Source of the DNA: Thermotogaceae bacterium
GTDB taxonomy: Bacteria; Thermotogota; Thermotogae; MWEM01
Direction: 5' to 3'
Length of the DNA: 35,373 bases
Assembly (NCBI GenBank): GCA_030445775.1
Contig: JASUTC010000010.1
Span: 1 to 35,373 of the forward strand
In this document: positions 1 through 8,077 of the stretch, piece by piece
Layout: each line of letters begins with the position of its first letter
Numbering within the stretch: position 1 is the first letter of the stretch
Notes under the pieces: model-generated
Seen by the model: the letters and a program-made list of their open reading frames with translations, nothing else
Databases searched by the model: none
What the model was told of the DNA's origin: nothing
Position numbers and translations under genes: made by a program

Positions 1-153
1 TTTAACCAAACCTAATTCCGATGGTTGTACCTGATATATACCGGTTGCAAAGTATATTCCAATGATAATTAATATCACCAAAATCGAAAAGGTACTAATG
101 AATTTCTTTATCTTTTCAATTGTATCTTGGCGTCTTTCAAAATCTCCTTCCAT
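1..153 (-). CDS. hflK: HflK, N-terminal part (cut by window edge)
   Basis: This 51-codon open frame is not in the ORF track because it runs off the left edge. It begins MEGDFERRQD, has one hydrophobic segment (about residues 20-36, STFSILVILIIIGIYFATG), then GIYQVQPSELGLVK. That TM-plus-'vqpsE.GlVkrfG' start is typical of HflK, the SPFH/prohibitin-family membrane protein that pairs with HflC and modulates the FtsH protease. A GGAGGT ribosome site lies 6 bases before the ATG, and the gene starts 19 bases after the tatD stop, so it is probably cotranscribed with tatD. The SPFH domain itself is outside the window. HflC would be expected next, but that cannot be seen. Confidence 0.85.
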   Translation of the reverse strand, partial: MEGDFERRQDTIEKIKKFISTFSILVILIIIGIYFATGIYQVQPSELGLVK

Positions 154-172
154 TCTTACACCTCCATGTTAT

Positions 173-943
173 TTAGCATTTTGGTAGTCCAAAAAGCGTT
201 GTTGTGTTTTCGTATAAAATTTCTTCTACATCTAGTATTGGTATGTTTTTTGTTTTTGAAATCTCTTGAGCAACGTATTCTACATAAGCTGGATCATTCC
301 GATGCCCTCGTTTTGGAACTGGTGTTAAATAAGGACAATCGGTTTCTAATAAAATTTTTTCAATAGGGATTTTTTTTAGGGTATCCCTCAATGAACTATT
401 TTTTTTAAAGGTGATAGGACCTCCGATTCCCAAAAACAGATTGAGATCCAGGAATTTTTTGGCATGATTATAACTGGACAAAAAACTGTGAACAACACCT
501 CCAGCTTTAGGAATTCCTTCGGTATTTAAAATATCCAAAACATGCTCATAGGCATCACGTACATGTAAAACAACAGGCAAATTGGACTCCCTTGCATAGT
601 TTAGAAATCGAATAAAGCATTTTCTTTGTTTTTCCTCTGAAGAGTAATTTTTATAAAAATCCAAACCAATTTCGCCAATACCAACCACTTTGTCCATTTT
701 TGAAAGGTCTGTAACCAGCTTAAAGACATCCTCAGTTAAATGTTTTGCATCATGAGGATGAACCCCAACAACCGCAAATACCCTTTCGTTTTTATAGGCT
801 AATGTAACAGCTTTTTGGGATGTTTTTGAATCTACTCCAATTTCTATTATGTATTTCAGTTTTCCGCCCAATGAATCCAGGATTTCTTTCCTGTCTTTAT
901 CAAACTGTTCATCCCAAAGATGGGTATGGGTGTCTATCCACAT
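173..943 (-). CDS. tatD: TatD-family metal-dependent hydrolase / DNase
   Basis: A 256-residue protein of normal TatD/YcfH length. The metal-binding residues of the family are visible in order: His6 and His8 (DTHTHLW), Glu91 (GIGEIGLDFYK), His127 (VVLHVRDA), His152 (VVHSF) and Asp202 (LLETDCPYLTP). Family members are TIM-barrel phosphoesterases with 3'-5' exonuclease activity and roles in DNA repair or quality control; the substrate in this organism is not evident. It follows mtnA by 7 bases and precedes hflK by 19, within the glgP-mtnA-tatD-hflK run. The ATG at 943 is the only start that keeps the HxH motif near the N-terminus. Its ribosome site is weak, so translation is probably coupled to mtnA. 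Confidence 0.93.
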   Translation of the reverse strand: MWIDTHTHLWDEQFDKDRKEILDSLGGKLKYIIEIGVDSKTSQKAVTLAYKNERVFAVVGVHPHDAKHLTEDVFKLVTDLSKMDKVVGIGEIGLDFYKNYSSEEKQRKCFIRFLNYARESNLPVVLHVRDAYEHVLDILNTEGIPKAGGVVHSFLSSYNHAKKFLDLNLFLGIGGPITFKKNSSLRDTLKKIPIEKILLETDCPYLTPVPKRGHRNDPAYVEYVAQEISKTKNIPILDVEEILYENTTTLFGLPKC

Positions 944-950
944 CTTTCAT

Positions 951-1994
951 TCAACCTTTCATCAGTTTAGCTAAGTTTTCTTTATAAGGAGGATATACGA
1001 TGCCTTTTTCTGTCACGATTGCAGTTATATTTTCTGCCTGTGATACGTCAAATGCCGGATTATAAACAGAAATATTTTCAGGAGCAACCCTTTCTCCCTT
1101 GAATGTGGTGATTTCTTCATGAGGTCTTTCCTCTATGGGGATTTCTTTTCCTGACGGTGTTTCCATATCTATTGTAGGAGTTGGGGCGGCTATATAAAAG
1201 GGAATCCCAAATTCTTTCGCTAATACAGATAATGTCATGGTCCCAATTTTATTTGCAGTATCACCGTTTGACGCAACCCGGTCACAACCAACGATTACTG
1301 CATCCACCTTTCCTTGGGACATAACCACACCGGCCATATTATCACAGATCAGTGTAACATCCATACCAGCCTCAGATAATTCAAAAGCAGTCAATCGAGC
1401 CCCTTGATTGTAAGGACGTGTTTCATCGGTAAAAATTTTAAATTTCCAGCCTCTTTCGTGTCCAAGATACATAGGCGCCGTTGCAGTTCCATATTGATAG
1501 GTTGCCAATGCTCCCGCATTACAATGAGTCAACAAACCATTCCCTTTTTTTAAAAGCGTTAGGAGCTTTTCGCCGATACTTTTACATATTTCAACATCTT
1601 CTTTGTTGATCAGCACAGCTTCTGACAGTAATTCTTTTTTTATCTCCTCCGGTTCTTTTTCGTGATTTCTTTTGGCAGTTGCTATCATTCTTTTAATTGC
1701 CCAAGCCAAGTTTACCGCTGTTGGTCTGGCCTTTACAAGGTAGTCACCGTTGTCCTTCAATTGATTCAAGAGCGCTTTTGAATCCCCTTTAAATTCAAGG
1801 ACCGATAAATACATTCCATAAGCAGCCGTTATACCAATCAATGGAGCCCCTCTTAACTCCATATCTTTAATGGCATGGAAGACTTCCTCTATCGTTTTTC
1901 TTTTATTGTATACGATCTTGTTTGGAAGCTGCCTTTGATCTAAGATTTGTAAATGGTCATCTTTAAAGATTATTGGTAATAGTTGTTCACTCAA
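951..1994 (-). CDS. mtnA: S-methyl-5-thioribose-1-phosphate isomerase
   Basis: This is an aldose-ketose isomerase of methylthioadenosine (methionine) salvage, in the eIF2B-like family. Family motifs are intact: RGAPLIG, THCNAGALAT with the catalytic Cys, DETRPYNQGARLTAFEL, ICDNMAG and GCDRVASNGDTANKIGT with the catalytic Asp. Counted from the GTG of the ORF track these are Cys161 and Asp241, one residue off the numbering used for the Bacillus enzyme. The GTG at 2003 has no room for a ribosome site. AAGGAG sits 8 bases before a TTG at 1994, so I prefer TTG (347 residues). No other salvage gene (mtnK, mtnN, mtnP) is present nearby. The gene follows glgP directly. Confidence 0.93.
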   Translation of the reverse strand: MSEQLLPIIFKDDHLQILDQRQLPNKIVYNKRKTIEEVFHAIKDMELRGAPLIGITAAYGMYLSVLEFKGDSKALLNQLKDNGDYLVKARPTAVNLAWAIKRMIATAKRNHEKEPEEIKKELLSEAVLINKEDVEICKSIGEKLLTLLKKGNGLLTHCNAGALATYQYGTATAPMYLGHERGWKFKIFTDETRPYNQGARLTAFELSEAGMDVTLICDNMAGVVMSQGKVDAVIVGCDRVASNGDTANKIGTMTLSVLAKEFGIPFYIAAPTPTIDMETPSGKEIPIEERPHEEITTFKGERVAPENISVYNPAFDVSQAENITAIVTEKGIVYPPYKENLAKLMKG

Positions 1995-2009
1995 TCCATT
2001 CACTCCTTG

Positions 2010-4583
2010 TTAATTGTCCAACCATCTGATTAGCGCCGTATCGTGTTTATGAGCTAATAGTTCGTTGTGAGGGATGACTCTGATACTGTAATCATAACGA
2101 CCTCTTTCCGGCAATTTGGCCTTTCCTCGATAGATATAGGTGTTGTGAAGGGTTTGCTTTTCTAATTCCATTGGAAAGATTTCGTATCCCTCCATCTCAT
2201 TATGAATATTATACCTGGCAAAGTAAAGTTCAACCGAGAGGTATTCAGGATCGATATCGCCTGCAAATAAGGTGGCTGTAAAATCAATTTCCATATCAAC
2301 GGGTATTTCGTCTCCCTGATTGTATTGAGTCTCAGTATTGATTCTCACAGCTTCCCACTCTGCTCTTATTTTTCTTTTCCAGGAAGACAATTCTTTAGCA
2401 TTTTTGTAATCATCGCCTTTTAAGAGCTGTCCATATTGATAAGCCGGAATATATAGTTTATTCAAATAATCAATGAGCATACGATGTGTGTTAAATTCAG
2501 GGATACAAGTTTTCATTGAATGCCTCATCACCTTGATGAATCCACCCGGTAATCCTTCCTCATTTCTTTCATAATAAAGGGGAATAATTTCTTTTTCCAA
2601 AGTATCATAAAAACTTACGGCATCAACGGTATCCTGAATATTTGTATTCTCATATTCTCGTCCATCGCCTATTACCCATCCGTTGTTTCCGTTATACCCT
2701 TCGACCCACCAACCGTCAAGGACACTGAAGTTGACACCTCCGTTGACGGGAACCTTCTGACCACTGGTTCCGCTGGCTTCATGAGGTCTTCTTGGAGTGT
2801 TTAACCAGATGTCAACTCCCGAAACCAGATAACGGGCAACTTCCATATCATAATTTTCCAGGAAAACGATCTTGTCTTTAAAAGGTTCTTCTCTCGTGAT
2901 TTCATAAATTCTCTTAATCAGCTCTTGACCTGGTTTATCTGCAGGATGTGCCTTTCCGGCAAATACAAACTGAACGGGACGCTCTGAATTAGTGATGATA
3001 TTCTTTAATCGATCAAGATTTCTCAATAAGAGTGTTGCTCGTTTATAAGTGGCAAATCTTCTGGCAAAACCGATGGTTAATGTGTCAGGATCCAAGATGC
3101 TTTCGATTTCGCGAAGCTGTTCGATGGTTTCTCCGTTTCTTTCCCTCTGGAGTTTAATTCTCTGATGGATAAACTCGACCATTGACTTTTTCATTTTATT
3201 CGTTACATTCCATAATACTTTATCGGGGATGTCTTCTAACTTTTTCCAGAAATCTTTGTTGGGAATGTTGAATTTCCAATCCTGAAGATATTCGTCATAC
3301 ATGGCCCTCATATCGTTATTCAACCATGTCTCCAGATGAATACCGTTGGTCACATGATCAATGGGGATCTCTTGTACGGGGATATCGTACCAGGCATTTT
3401 TCCACATTGCTCTTGAAACTTCGCCGTGTAATTTACTGACACCATTGTGCCAGGCTGTCATATTCAAGGCGAAAACCGTCAAGTTGAACAGATTATGGTC
3501 TCCATCTTTTTCTATTCCCAATTCCAAGAATTCTTTACGGGATATGGACAAGCGACTCCAAAAATGAGCAAAGTATTTTTCCATCAAATGTAAAGGAAAA
3601 GCATCATTACCAGCCGGGACAGGTGTGTGGGTTGTAAAAACCGTTTTGGCACGAACCGCTTCCAATGCTTCAAAGAACGTTAATGATTTACCCTCTACCA
3701 ATTCCCGTATTCTTTCCAATGCCATGAAAACAGAATGTCCTTCATTCATATGCCAAACACCTGGTTTGTAACCGGCCATTCTGACTGCACGAACACCCCC
3801 GATTCCCAATAAAATCTCTTGTTTTATTCTCATTTCTTGGCCACCGCCATACAATTGTGAAGTGATCTCTCTGAATTTGGGTGGATTTTCTTTAATATCC
3901 GTATCCAATAACAAAATAGTTGAACGCATGATTTGAACTTTCCAAACCTTGGCAACGAGGTTTCCATCAGGAAGGGTAACGCTTATTTTTATTTCTTCAT
4001 TTTGGTCATTTTTAATGGGAACAACGGAAAAATCCGCGAAATCATATTCTGGATAATCGGATTCCTGCCATCCCTGATTGTTGATTTTCTGCTGGAAATA
4101 ACCGTTTCTGTAAAGCAAGCCGACTCCCAATAACGGGATTCCCAAATCACTGGCGGATTTAACGTGATCACCTGCGAGAATTCCCAAACCCCCTGAATAG
4201 ATTGGCAGTGATTCGTGTAATCCAAATTCTGCAGAAAAATAAGCGATTAAGAAATTTTCTTTTTCATTTTCATCAAGTACTTCATTTGAGTAAAAATAAG
4301 TCTTTTTATCTGAAATATATTGATTGAATTTTTGATAGACTTGATCATATTTGTCTAAATATTCTTCAGAGCTGGCCGCCTTATCCAACCTTTTTTGGCT
4401 AATGTGCTTAAGGAATCTGACAGGATTTCTTTGCACAATTTCCCAAAGATAGGGGTTCATATCTTCAAATAAAGAACGAACTTCCGGATTCCAGGCGTTC
4501 CAAAAGCTATAAGCGATTTCACGGAGCCCTTTAATTCTGTCTGGTATATGAGGAACTACCGAAATACTGTTGAATTTGTTCAT
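2010..4583 (-). CDS. glgP: Alpha-glucan (glycogen/maltodextrin) phosphorylase, GT35
   Basis: This enzyme releases glucose 1-phosphate from alpha-1,4-glucans by phosphorolysis, using PLP. It has the N-terminal DUF3417-type segment (about 1-110), then YFSAEFGLHESLPIYSGGLGILAGDHVKSASDLG. The PLP-lysine region GTSGQKVPVNGGVNFSVLDGWWVEGYN lies around residue 610. The 857-residue length and DUF3417 layout match the short AgpA type found in Thermotoga rather than the classical GlgP/MalP type. After the catalytic part, about 130 C-terminal residues look like an extra beta-rich domain. AAGGAGG lies 7 bases before the ATG, and a separate promoter precedes the gene. Products would enter glycolysis, for which pfkA and pyk are also in this window. 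Confidence 0.95.
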   Translation of the reverse strand: MNKFNSISVVPHIPDRIKGLREIAYSFWNAWNPEVRSLFEDMNPYLWEIVQRNPVRFLKHISQKRLDKAASSEEYLDKYDQVYQKFNQYISDKKTYFYSNEVLDENEKENFLIAYFSAEFGLHESLPIYSGGLGILAGDHVKSASDLGIPLLGVGLLYRNGYFQQKINNQGWQESDYPEYDFADFSVVPIKNDQNEEIKISVTLPDGNLVAKVWKVQIMRSTILLLDTDIKENPPKFREITSQLYGGGQEMRIKQEILLGIGGVRAVRMAGYKPGVWHMNEGHSVFMALERIRELVEGKSLTFFEALEAVRAKTVFTTHTPVPAGNDAFPLHLMEKYFAHFWSRLSISRKEFLELGIEKDGDHNLFNLTVFALNMTAWHNGVSKLHGEVSRAMWKNAWYDIPVQEIPIDHVTNGIHLETWLNNDMRAMYDEYLQDWKFNIPNKDFWKKLEDIPDKVLWNVTNKMKKSMVEFIHQRIKLQRERNGETIEQLREIESILDPDTLTIGFARRFATYKRATLLLRNLDRLKNIITNSERPVQFVFAGKAHPADKPGQELIKRIYEITREEPFKDKIVFLENYDMEVARYLVSGVDIWLNTPRRPHEASGTSGQKVPVNGGVNFSVLDGWWVEGYNGNNGWVIGDGREYENTNIQDTVDAVSFYDTLEKEIIPLYYERNEEGLPGGFIKVMRHSMKTCIPEFNTHRMLIDYLNKLYIPAYQYGQLLKGDDYKNAKELSSWKRKIRAEWEAVRINTETQYNQGDEIPVDMEIDFTATLFAGDIDPEYLSVELYFARYNIHNEMEGYEIFPMELEKQTLHNTYIYRGKAKLPERGRYDYSIRVIPHNELLAHKHDTALIRWLDN

Positions 4584-4612
4584 GCTTAACCTCCTTAAGC
4601 AATATTGGGTTT

Positions 4613-4621
4613 ATTATAGCA
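4613..4621 (-). promoter_or_regulatory. Extended -10 promoter for glgP operon
   Basis: On the minus strand TGCTATAAT lies 29 bases upstream of the glgP ATG: a perfect -10 with the TG extension. There is no convincing -35, as expected for extended -10 promoters. It separates glgP-mtnA-tatD-hflK from the upstream znu genes, although readthrough from znuB is possible because no terminator hairpin is visible in the 49-base gap. Confidence 0.6.
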
Positions 4622-4632
4622 TATACCATTAC

Positions 4633-5460
4633 TTAGTTTTTTTTGTTCATCGAGGTTTTCTTTTCCTTTTTTAAAAGAGTTGAAAGGAAAAATGATGCAG
4701 CCAACAAAAGAATGATCATAGCACCTGAGGGGATGTTTAAATAGAACGAAAGCCACAGACCGGTCAGGCTGATCCCCATTCCAATCAAACTGGATAGAAT
4801 CATCAGCCTTTTCAGATCAAAAGTGAATCTTTTGGCAATTGCGGTTGGTGTAGTCAATAACGCAATAACGAGTATGATCCCCACAACTCGAATTAAAACT
4901 ACGATACTTAAGGCAATAAGCAAAAACATGAAATAATCCATAAATCGTGTATTCATACCTATCACAAAAGAAAATTCATCGTCAAACAGATAGGACAACC
5001 ACTTACTGAAAAAAGCGACGATTACCAAAACGGTAAAAAGAACCAAACCAAGAATAACGTACAGATCAAAACGGGTTACGGTAAGAATATCACCAAACAA
5101 ATACGATGCCATATCCGGAGGATAGCCTGGAGAAAGGTAGATAAACAAGATACCCAAAGCCATACCCGTTGACCATAAAATTCCGATCATTGTATCCGTA
5201 TTGGTATTGGTTTTTCTTTTGATGGAAGTAATTAACAGGGAAGAACCGGCTGAGAAGATAAGAGCACCCAATATGGGTTCAAATCCCAGCCAATAACCCA
5301 GACCGATTCCGCCAAAAGCGGTATGGGCTATGCCGCCACTCATCATAACAAGTTTTTTTTCCACAACGATTGTTCCAATGATGCCGCACACGACACTTGC
5401 CATTATGGCAGTTAGTAAGGCATTCTGCATAAATTGGTAATTCAAAATGGCTTCAATCAT
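4633..5460 (-). CDS. znuB: Metal (Zn/Mn) ABC transporter permease
   Basis: A 275-residue integral membrane protein of the ABC-3 family with about 7-8 hydrophobic segments, including the conserved MMSGGIAHTAFGGIGLGYWLG and RVVGIILVIALLTTPTAIA stretches. The ORF track starts at 5544, but those extra residues overlap znuC in another frame and do not resemble the family. The ATG at 5460 (MIEAILNYQFMQNALL) has a GGAG site 8 bases upstream and overlaps the znuC stop by 8 bases, which is typical translational coupling. It forms the channel of the ZnuABC importer. Zinc versus manganese cannot be decided from this protein. Confidence 0.92.
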   Translation of the reverse strand: MIEAILNYQFMQNALLTAIMASVVCGIIGTIVVEKKLVMMSGGIAHTAFGGIGLGYWLGFEPILGALIFSAGSSLLITSIKRKTNTNTDTMIGILWSTGMALGILFIYLSPGYPPDMASYLFGDILTVTRFDLYVILGLVLFTVLVIVAFFSKWLSYLFDDEFSFVIGMNTRFMDYFMFLLIALSIVVLIRVVGIILVIALLTTPTAIAKRFTFDLKRLMILSSLIGMGISLTGLWLSFYLNIPSGAMIILLLAASFFLSTLLKKEKKTSMNKKN

Positions 5461-6235
5461 GATAGATCTCCTCATCTTCTTGAAATACTCTATGGGGTAC
5501 TCCGTGTGCAATAAGATCCACCGGGCAACCAAAGGTACCATCAATGGCCTTTTGAGTTAATGGATCTGAACCATGGTAATGAATTTTTTTGTTTAAACAG
5601 GCAACAGTATCAAAATAAGATGAAATAGCACTCATGTCATGGGTTGCGATCAGAATGGTCATTTGGGGGATTAAATTGTGAAGCAGCTGATAAATTTGGT
5701 TTTTTGTTTGTGTGTCGATACTGGCTGTCGGTTCATCCAACAGTAGAATTTTGGGGTCCTTTGCCAACGCCCTTCCAATCAATACCCTTTGTAATTGACC
5801 TCCCGATAATTGCCCGATCTGTCTTTTTTTTAATTCTAACAAACCCAGTTGATTTAATATATCGTGGGTATTTTGTATGTCTTCCTGGGAATATCGTTTA
5901 AAAGGGAGTAGATGATTTTTTAAGGTACCGGATAAGATAACCTCTTCAACTCTTATAGGGAATTTTCGATCAAACTGTGCTGCTTGAGGGACATATCCCA
6001 ACCAACCCTGTTCTCTTGCCTTATTCAAATCTTTATCAAAGATTTGAACTGAGCCGGAATCTGGCCTGATTAAGCCCGTAATAACCTTTAAAAGAGTTGT
6101 CTTCCCTCCACCGTTTGGACCTATGATCGCACTCATTTCAGAGGCGGGAAATTTTACTGTTATATCCGAAAGCACCTGAAAATCCTCAAAGGATACATTA
6201 ACCTTTGTTAATGAGACGGCATATTTTGTACCCAT
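5453..6235 (-). CDS. znuC: Metal ABC transporter ATP-binding protein
   Basis: A 260-residue ABC ATPase with Walker A GPNGGGKTTLLK (about 39-50), signature LSGGQLQRVLIGRAL, Walker B ILLLDEPTASID and the H-loop ATHD. It drives metal uptake with the ZnuB-type permease and ZnuA-type binding protein on either side. It starts one base after the znuA stop and overlaps znuB by 8 bases. No long C-terminal extension is present. Confidence 0.95.
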   Translation of the reverse strand: MGTKYAVSLTKVNVSFEDFQVLSDITVKFPASEMSAIIGPNGGGKTTLLKVITGLIRPDSGSVQIFDKDLNKAREQGWLGYVPQAAQFDRKFPIRVEEVILSGTLKNHLLPFKRYSQEDIQNTHDILNQLGLLELKKRQIGQLSGGQLQRVLIGRALAKDPKILLLDEPTASIDTQTKNQIYQLLHNLIPQMTILIATHDMSAISSYFDTVACLNKKIHYHGSDPLTQKAIDGTFGCPVDLIAHGVPHRVFQEDEEIYHD

Positions 6236-6236
6236 C

Positions 6237-7076
6237 TTATTCTCCTAAAACTTCTAAAAAGATTTGACCCATTTCTCTCAAATTGTTCAAGTAATCAGGT
6301 GATAGAGGATCCAATTGCAAAGCTTTCCCTCCGATTTCATGGGCGAATGATTCCGTTTGAGAACTGTCGATTTCAGCCTGATAAAAAATGACCTTGTAGT
6401 CATTCTTTTTTGCCAATTCAAGCATCTCGGTAATTTTTCTTGGAGTTGCTTTTTTTCCGTTTTCTTCCAAAGCGTGCATGGTTAATGAATAATCATCGGC
6501 GAAATAGCCAAAAGAAGGATGATAACAAAAAAAGCCGCTGCTATTCACTTGAGAGAGCTTTTCTTTCAATTCTTTATCAAGTTGTTTTAATTGATAGATA
6601 TATTCATCGGCGTTTTGAATATAATCGTTGCAGTGTTGGTCATCAATTGAGCATAAATGATCCTTTATGGATTCAATCATGATGATAACCCGTTTCGGAG
6701 AAAGCCAAATGTGGGGGTCTCGTCCTCCACCATCAAAAAACCTGGGATCATAAACTGAATCCACTTCTTCTTCCAGATGAATAATCTTTACACTCGGAGC
6801 GTTTTTTGCAACCTTGGGTAAGACATTTGATTCCTCTGCGGGTACACCGATGGTGAAATAAACAGCGGATTTTGAAAAATCGACAATTTGCCTTGCGGTC
6901 GGTGCATAATTGGATGGGCTATACCCCGGGGGAATGATTACCGTTACATTTACCAAATCCTTTCCAACGGCTTCAACAAACGTTTTTTGAGGTACAATGG
7001 AAACTGCTACATTTATGGCAGAAAAAACTGTTAATGTATACAATGACAAGAATAACAACAGAATCGTTTTTTTCAT
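6237..7076 (-). CDS. znuA: Metal ABC transporter substrate-binding protein (ZnuA-like)
   Basis: A 279-residue cluster A-I binding protein with an N-terminal signal peptide (MKKTILLLFLSLYTLTVFSA) and no lipobox Cys, so it is probably soluble in the periplasm. Family marks are IIPPGYSP, RDPHIWLSPKRV (His122), YHPSFGYFADDY (His186) and LDPL (Asp256), three of the four usual metal ligands. The first ligand His of the usual 'PHxYEPT' motif is absent: here the motif reads SPSNYAPT. The long His/Asp-rich loop of many zinc-binding members is also missing. The start overlaps the fur stop (ATGA). Metal specificity is uncertain. Confidence 0.9.
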   Translation of the reverse strand: MKKTILLLFLSLYTLTVFSAINVAVSIVPQKTFVEAVGKDLVNVTVIIPPGYSPSNYAPTARQIVDFSKSAVYFTIGVPAEESNVLPKVAKNAPSVKIIHLEEEVDSVYDPRFFDGGGRDPHIWLSPKRVIIMIESIKDHLCSIDDQHCNDYIQNADEYIYQLKQLDKELKEKLSQVNSSGFFCYHPSFGYFADDYSLTMHALEENGKKATPRKITEMLELAKKNDYKVIFYQAEIDSSQTESFAHEIGGKALQLDPLSPDYLNNLREMGQIFLEVLGE

Positions 7077-7450
7077 TTTTCTTTGTCCCCTTTACATTTT
7101 TCACAAAGACCTGTGAAATAGAATATATGTGAATTGATTTGAAAACGATGTTCTTTCAACACAACCTCTTCTAAGGCTTTTGCCGCGCATACGTCAAAAA
7201 TCTGAATATCCGAGCAACGTTCACAATAAAGAAAATGCTTGAATCTGTTTTTACAAAAAAAGAACCTGACCGTTTTTCCAAAAGAAGCTGATTCTATATA
7301 GTTCTTTTCTTCCAAAAAATCCAATGCGCGATATACAGTTGATAGATTCATTTTTTCATTTAATCTTTTTTTTATCTGTTCGGTTCTCAAGGGCTTATCG
7401 GCCTTTTTTAAAACTTCATATATCATTTGACGCTTTTTTGTAAATTGCAT
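7073..7450 (-). CDS. Fur-family metalloregulator (Fur/Zur type)
   Basis: A 125-residue Fur-superfamily repressor. The winged helix covers about 5-60 (PLRTEQIKKRL...NLSTVYRALDFLEEK), followed by a dimerisation domain with two CxxC pairs (Cys76/Cys79 and Cys116/Cys119) that form the structural zinc site. His72, His101 and His108 are candidate regulatory ligands. It is the first gene of the fur-znuA-znuC-znuB operon and overlaps znuA by ATGA, so a Zur- or Mur-like role controlling its own operon is likely. The track's TTG start at 7468 adds six residues; I prefer the ATG at 7450, which has GGAG 10 bases upstream. Confidence 0.88.
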   Translation of the reverse strand: MQFTKKRQMIYEVLKKADKPLRTEQIKKRLNEKMNLSTVYRALDFLEEKNYIESASFGKTVRFFFCKNRFKHFLYCERCSDIQIFDVCAAKALEEVVLKEHRFQINSHIFYFTGLCEKCKGDKEK

Positions 7451-7467
7451 TTCACCACTACTCCGCA

Positions 7468-7484
7468 AATCATTCGCAATTATT
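7468..7484 (-). promoter_or_regulatory. Candidate Fur/Zur operator
   Basis: The minus-strand sequence AATaATTgcgAATgATT is an imperfect 17-base inverted repeat with AT-rich arms around a GCG centre. It adjoins the predicted -10 of the fur-znuACB promoter, a position suited to autorepression. The arms resemble Fur-family boxes in spacing, but only a single copy is visible here. Confidence 0.3.
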
Positions 7485-7511
7485 TATATTATTCTATCAT
7501 ATTTAGCTTAA
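7483..7511 (-). promoter_or_regulatory. Promoter of fur-znuACB
   Basis: On the minus strand TTAAGC (-35) and TATAAA (-10) are separated by exactly 17 bases. They lie between the upstream operon's terminator and the fur start. The -35 is poor (3 of 6 matches), the -10 good (5 of 6). Confidence 0.45.
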
Positions 7512-7516
7512 TTATG

Positions 7517-7545
7517 CAAAAAGGACCGATTTTAACGGTCCTTTT
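7517..7545 (-). terminator. Intrinsic terminator of the nine-gene (sulfo-TK-like) operon
   Basis: A perfect 10-base stem (AAAAGGACCG / CGGTCCTTTT, 7519-7528 with 7536-7545) and a 7-base loop. Read on the minus strand it ends in a T run (CGGTCCTTTTTGC). It lies about 60 bases after the RpiB-like gene and before the fur promoter, so it closes the long operon that starts near 18000. Confidence 0.85.
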
Positions 7546-7603
7546 ATGTTTCAGATAAACTGATTTTTAGAAAGTTTTTAACTATTTGTTGAGATGATTG
7601 GAT

Positions 7604-8077
7604 TTATTTGAAATTCTCATCTTCTATGACTTGAACCTGCTTAAAGGCGTTGGTGAGGAAATCTTTTTTGAATTCAAATCCTTCAAGGAATTCGGTGTTT
7701 AACCATCTGTCCAACATGTCAATGGCTTCCTGAGGAGCCAATTTCCAGCCACCCATGGTTAGAATGTTTGCGTTGTTAATAACTTTACACATCTTTGCTG
7801 CATAAGAACCTTCAACAACAGCTGCATAAACTCCTTTAAACTTATTCGCAACAATAGACATTCCCATGCCAGTACCACAGCATAGTAATCCTTTATCATA
7901 TTCTCCGGATTGAACCTTTTTTGCTACTTTTGGGGCTACTTCATAATAAGCTTGAAAATCTTCAAGGCTTTGCATTCCCAGATCTTCCACCTGGTATCCA
8001 TTTTCGATTAAATGCTCTTTTAATGCTTCTTTGAGTGGAAAACCGGATTTATCTGCACCGATAACAATTTTTTTCAT
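7604..8077 (-). CDS. sqwI: RpiB/LacB-family isomerase, candidate 4-deoxy-4-sulfoerythrose isomerase
   Basis: A 157-residue member of the RpiB/LacA/LacB family with Asp8 (IGADKSGF), the catalytic Cys in LLCCGTGMGMSIVANKF (Cys67) and NNANILTMGG. Two hallmarks of true ribose-phosphate isomerases are missing. The ring-opening His of 'RxHNDAN' is replaced (KVINNAN), and the C-terminal phosphate-binding 'GRHxRR' segment reads EGFEFKKDF. A non-phosphorylated substrate is therefore plausible. In the sulfo-TK pathway an RpiB homologue (SqwI) converts sulfoerythrose to sulfoerythrulose, which fits the last position of this operon. It overlaps the GH31 gene by ATGA and has a GGAGGG site. The alternative is another sugar(-phosphate) isomerase. 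Confidence 0.8.
   Translation of the reverse strand: MKKIVIGADKSGFPLKEALKEHLIENGYQVEDLGMQSLEDFQAYYEVAPKVAKKVQSGEYDKGLLCCGTGMGMSIVANKFKGVYAAVVEGSYAAKMCKVINNANILTMGGWKLAPQEAIDMLDRWLNTEFLEGFEFKKDFLTNAFKQVQVIEDENFK

Noticed and set aside
127-366. 79-residue plus-strand ORF at the left edge
   Set aside because: Lies antisense to tatD and the hflK start; the hflK reading is supported by its ribosome site and family sequence.
5461-5544. N-terminal extension of znuB given by the ORF track
   Set aside because: The extra 28 residues overlap znuC in another frame and are unlike the permease family; the ATG at 5460 has a good ribosome site.
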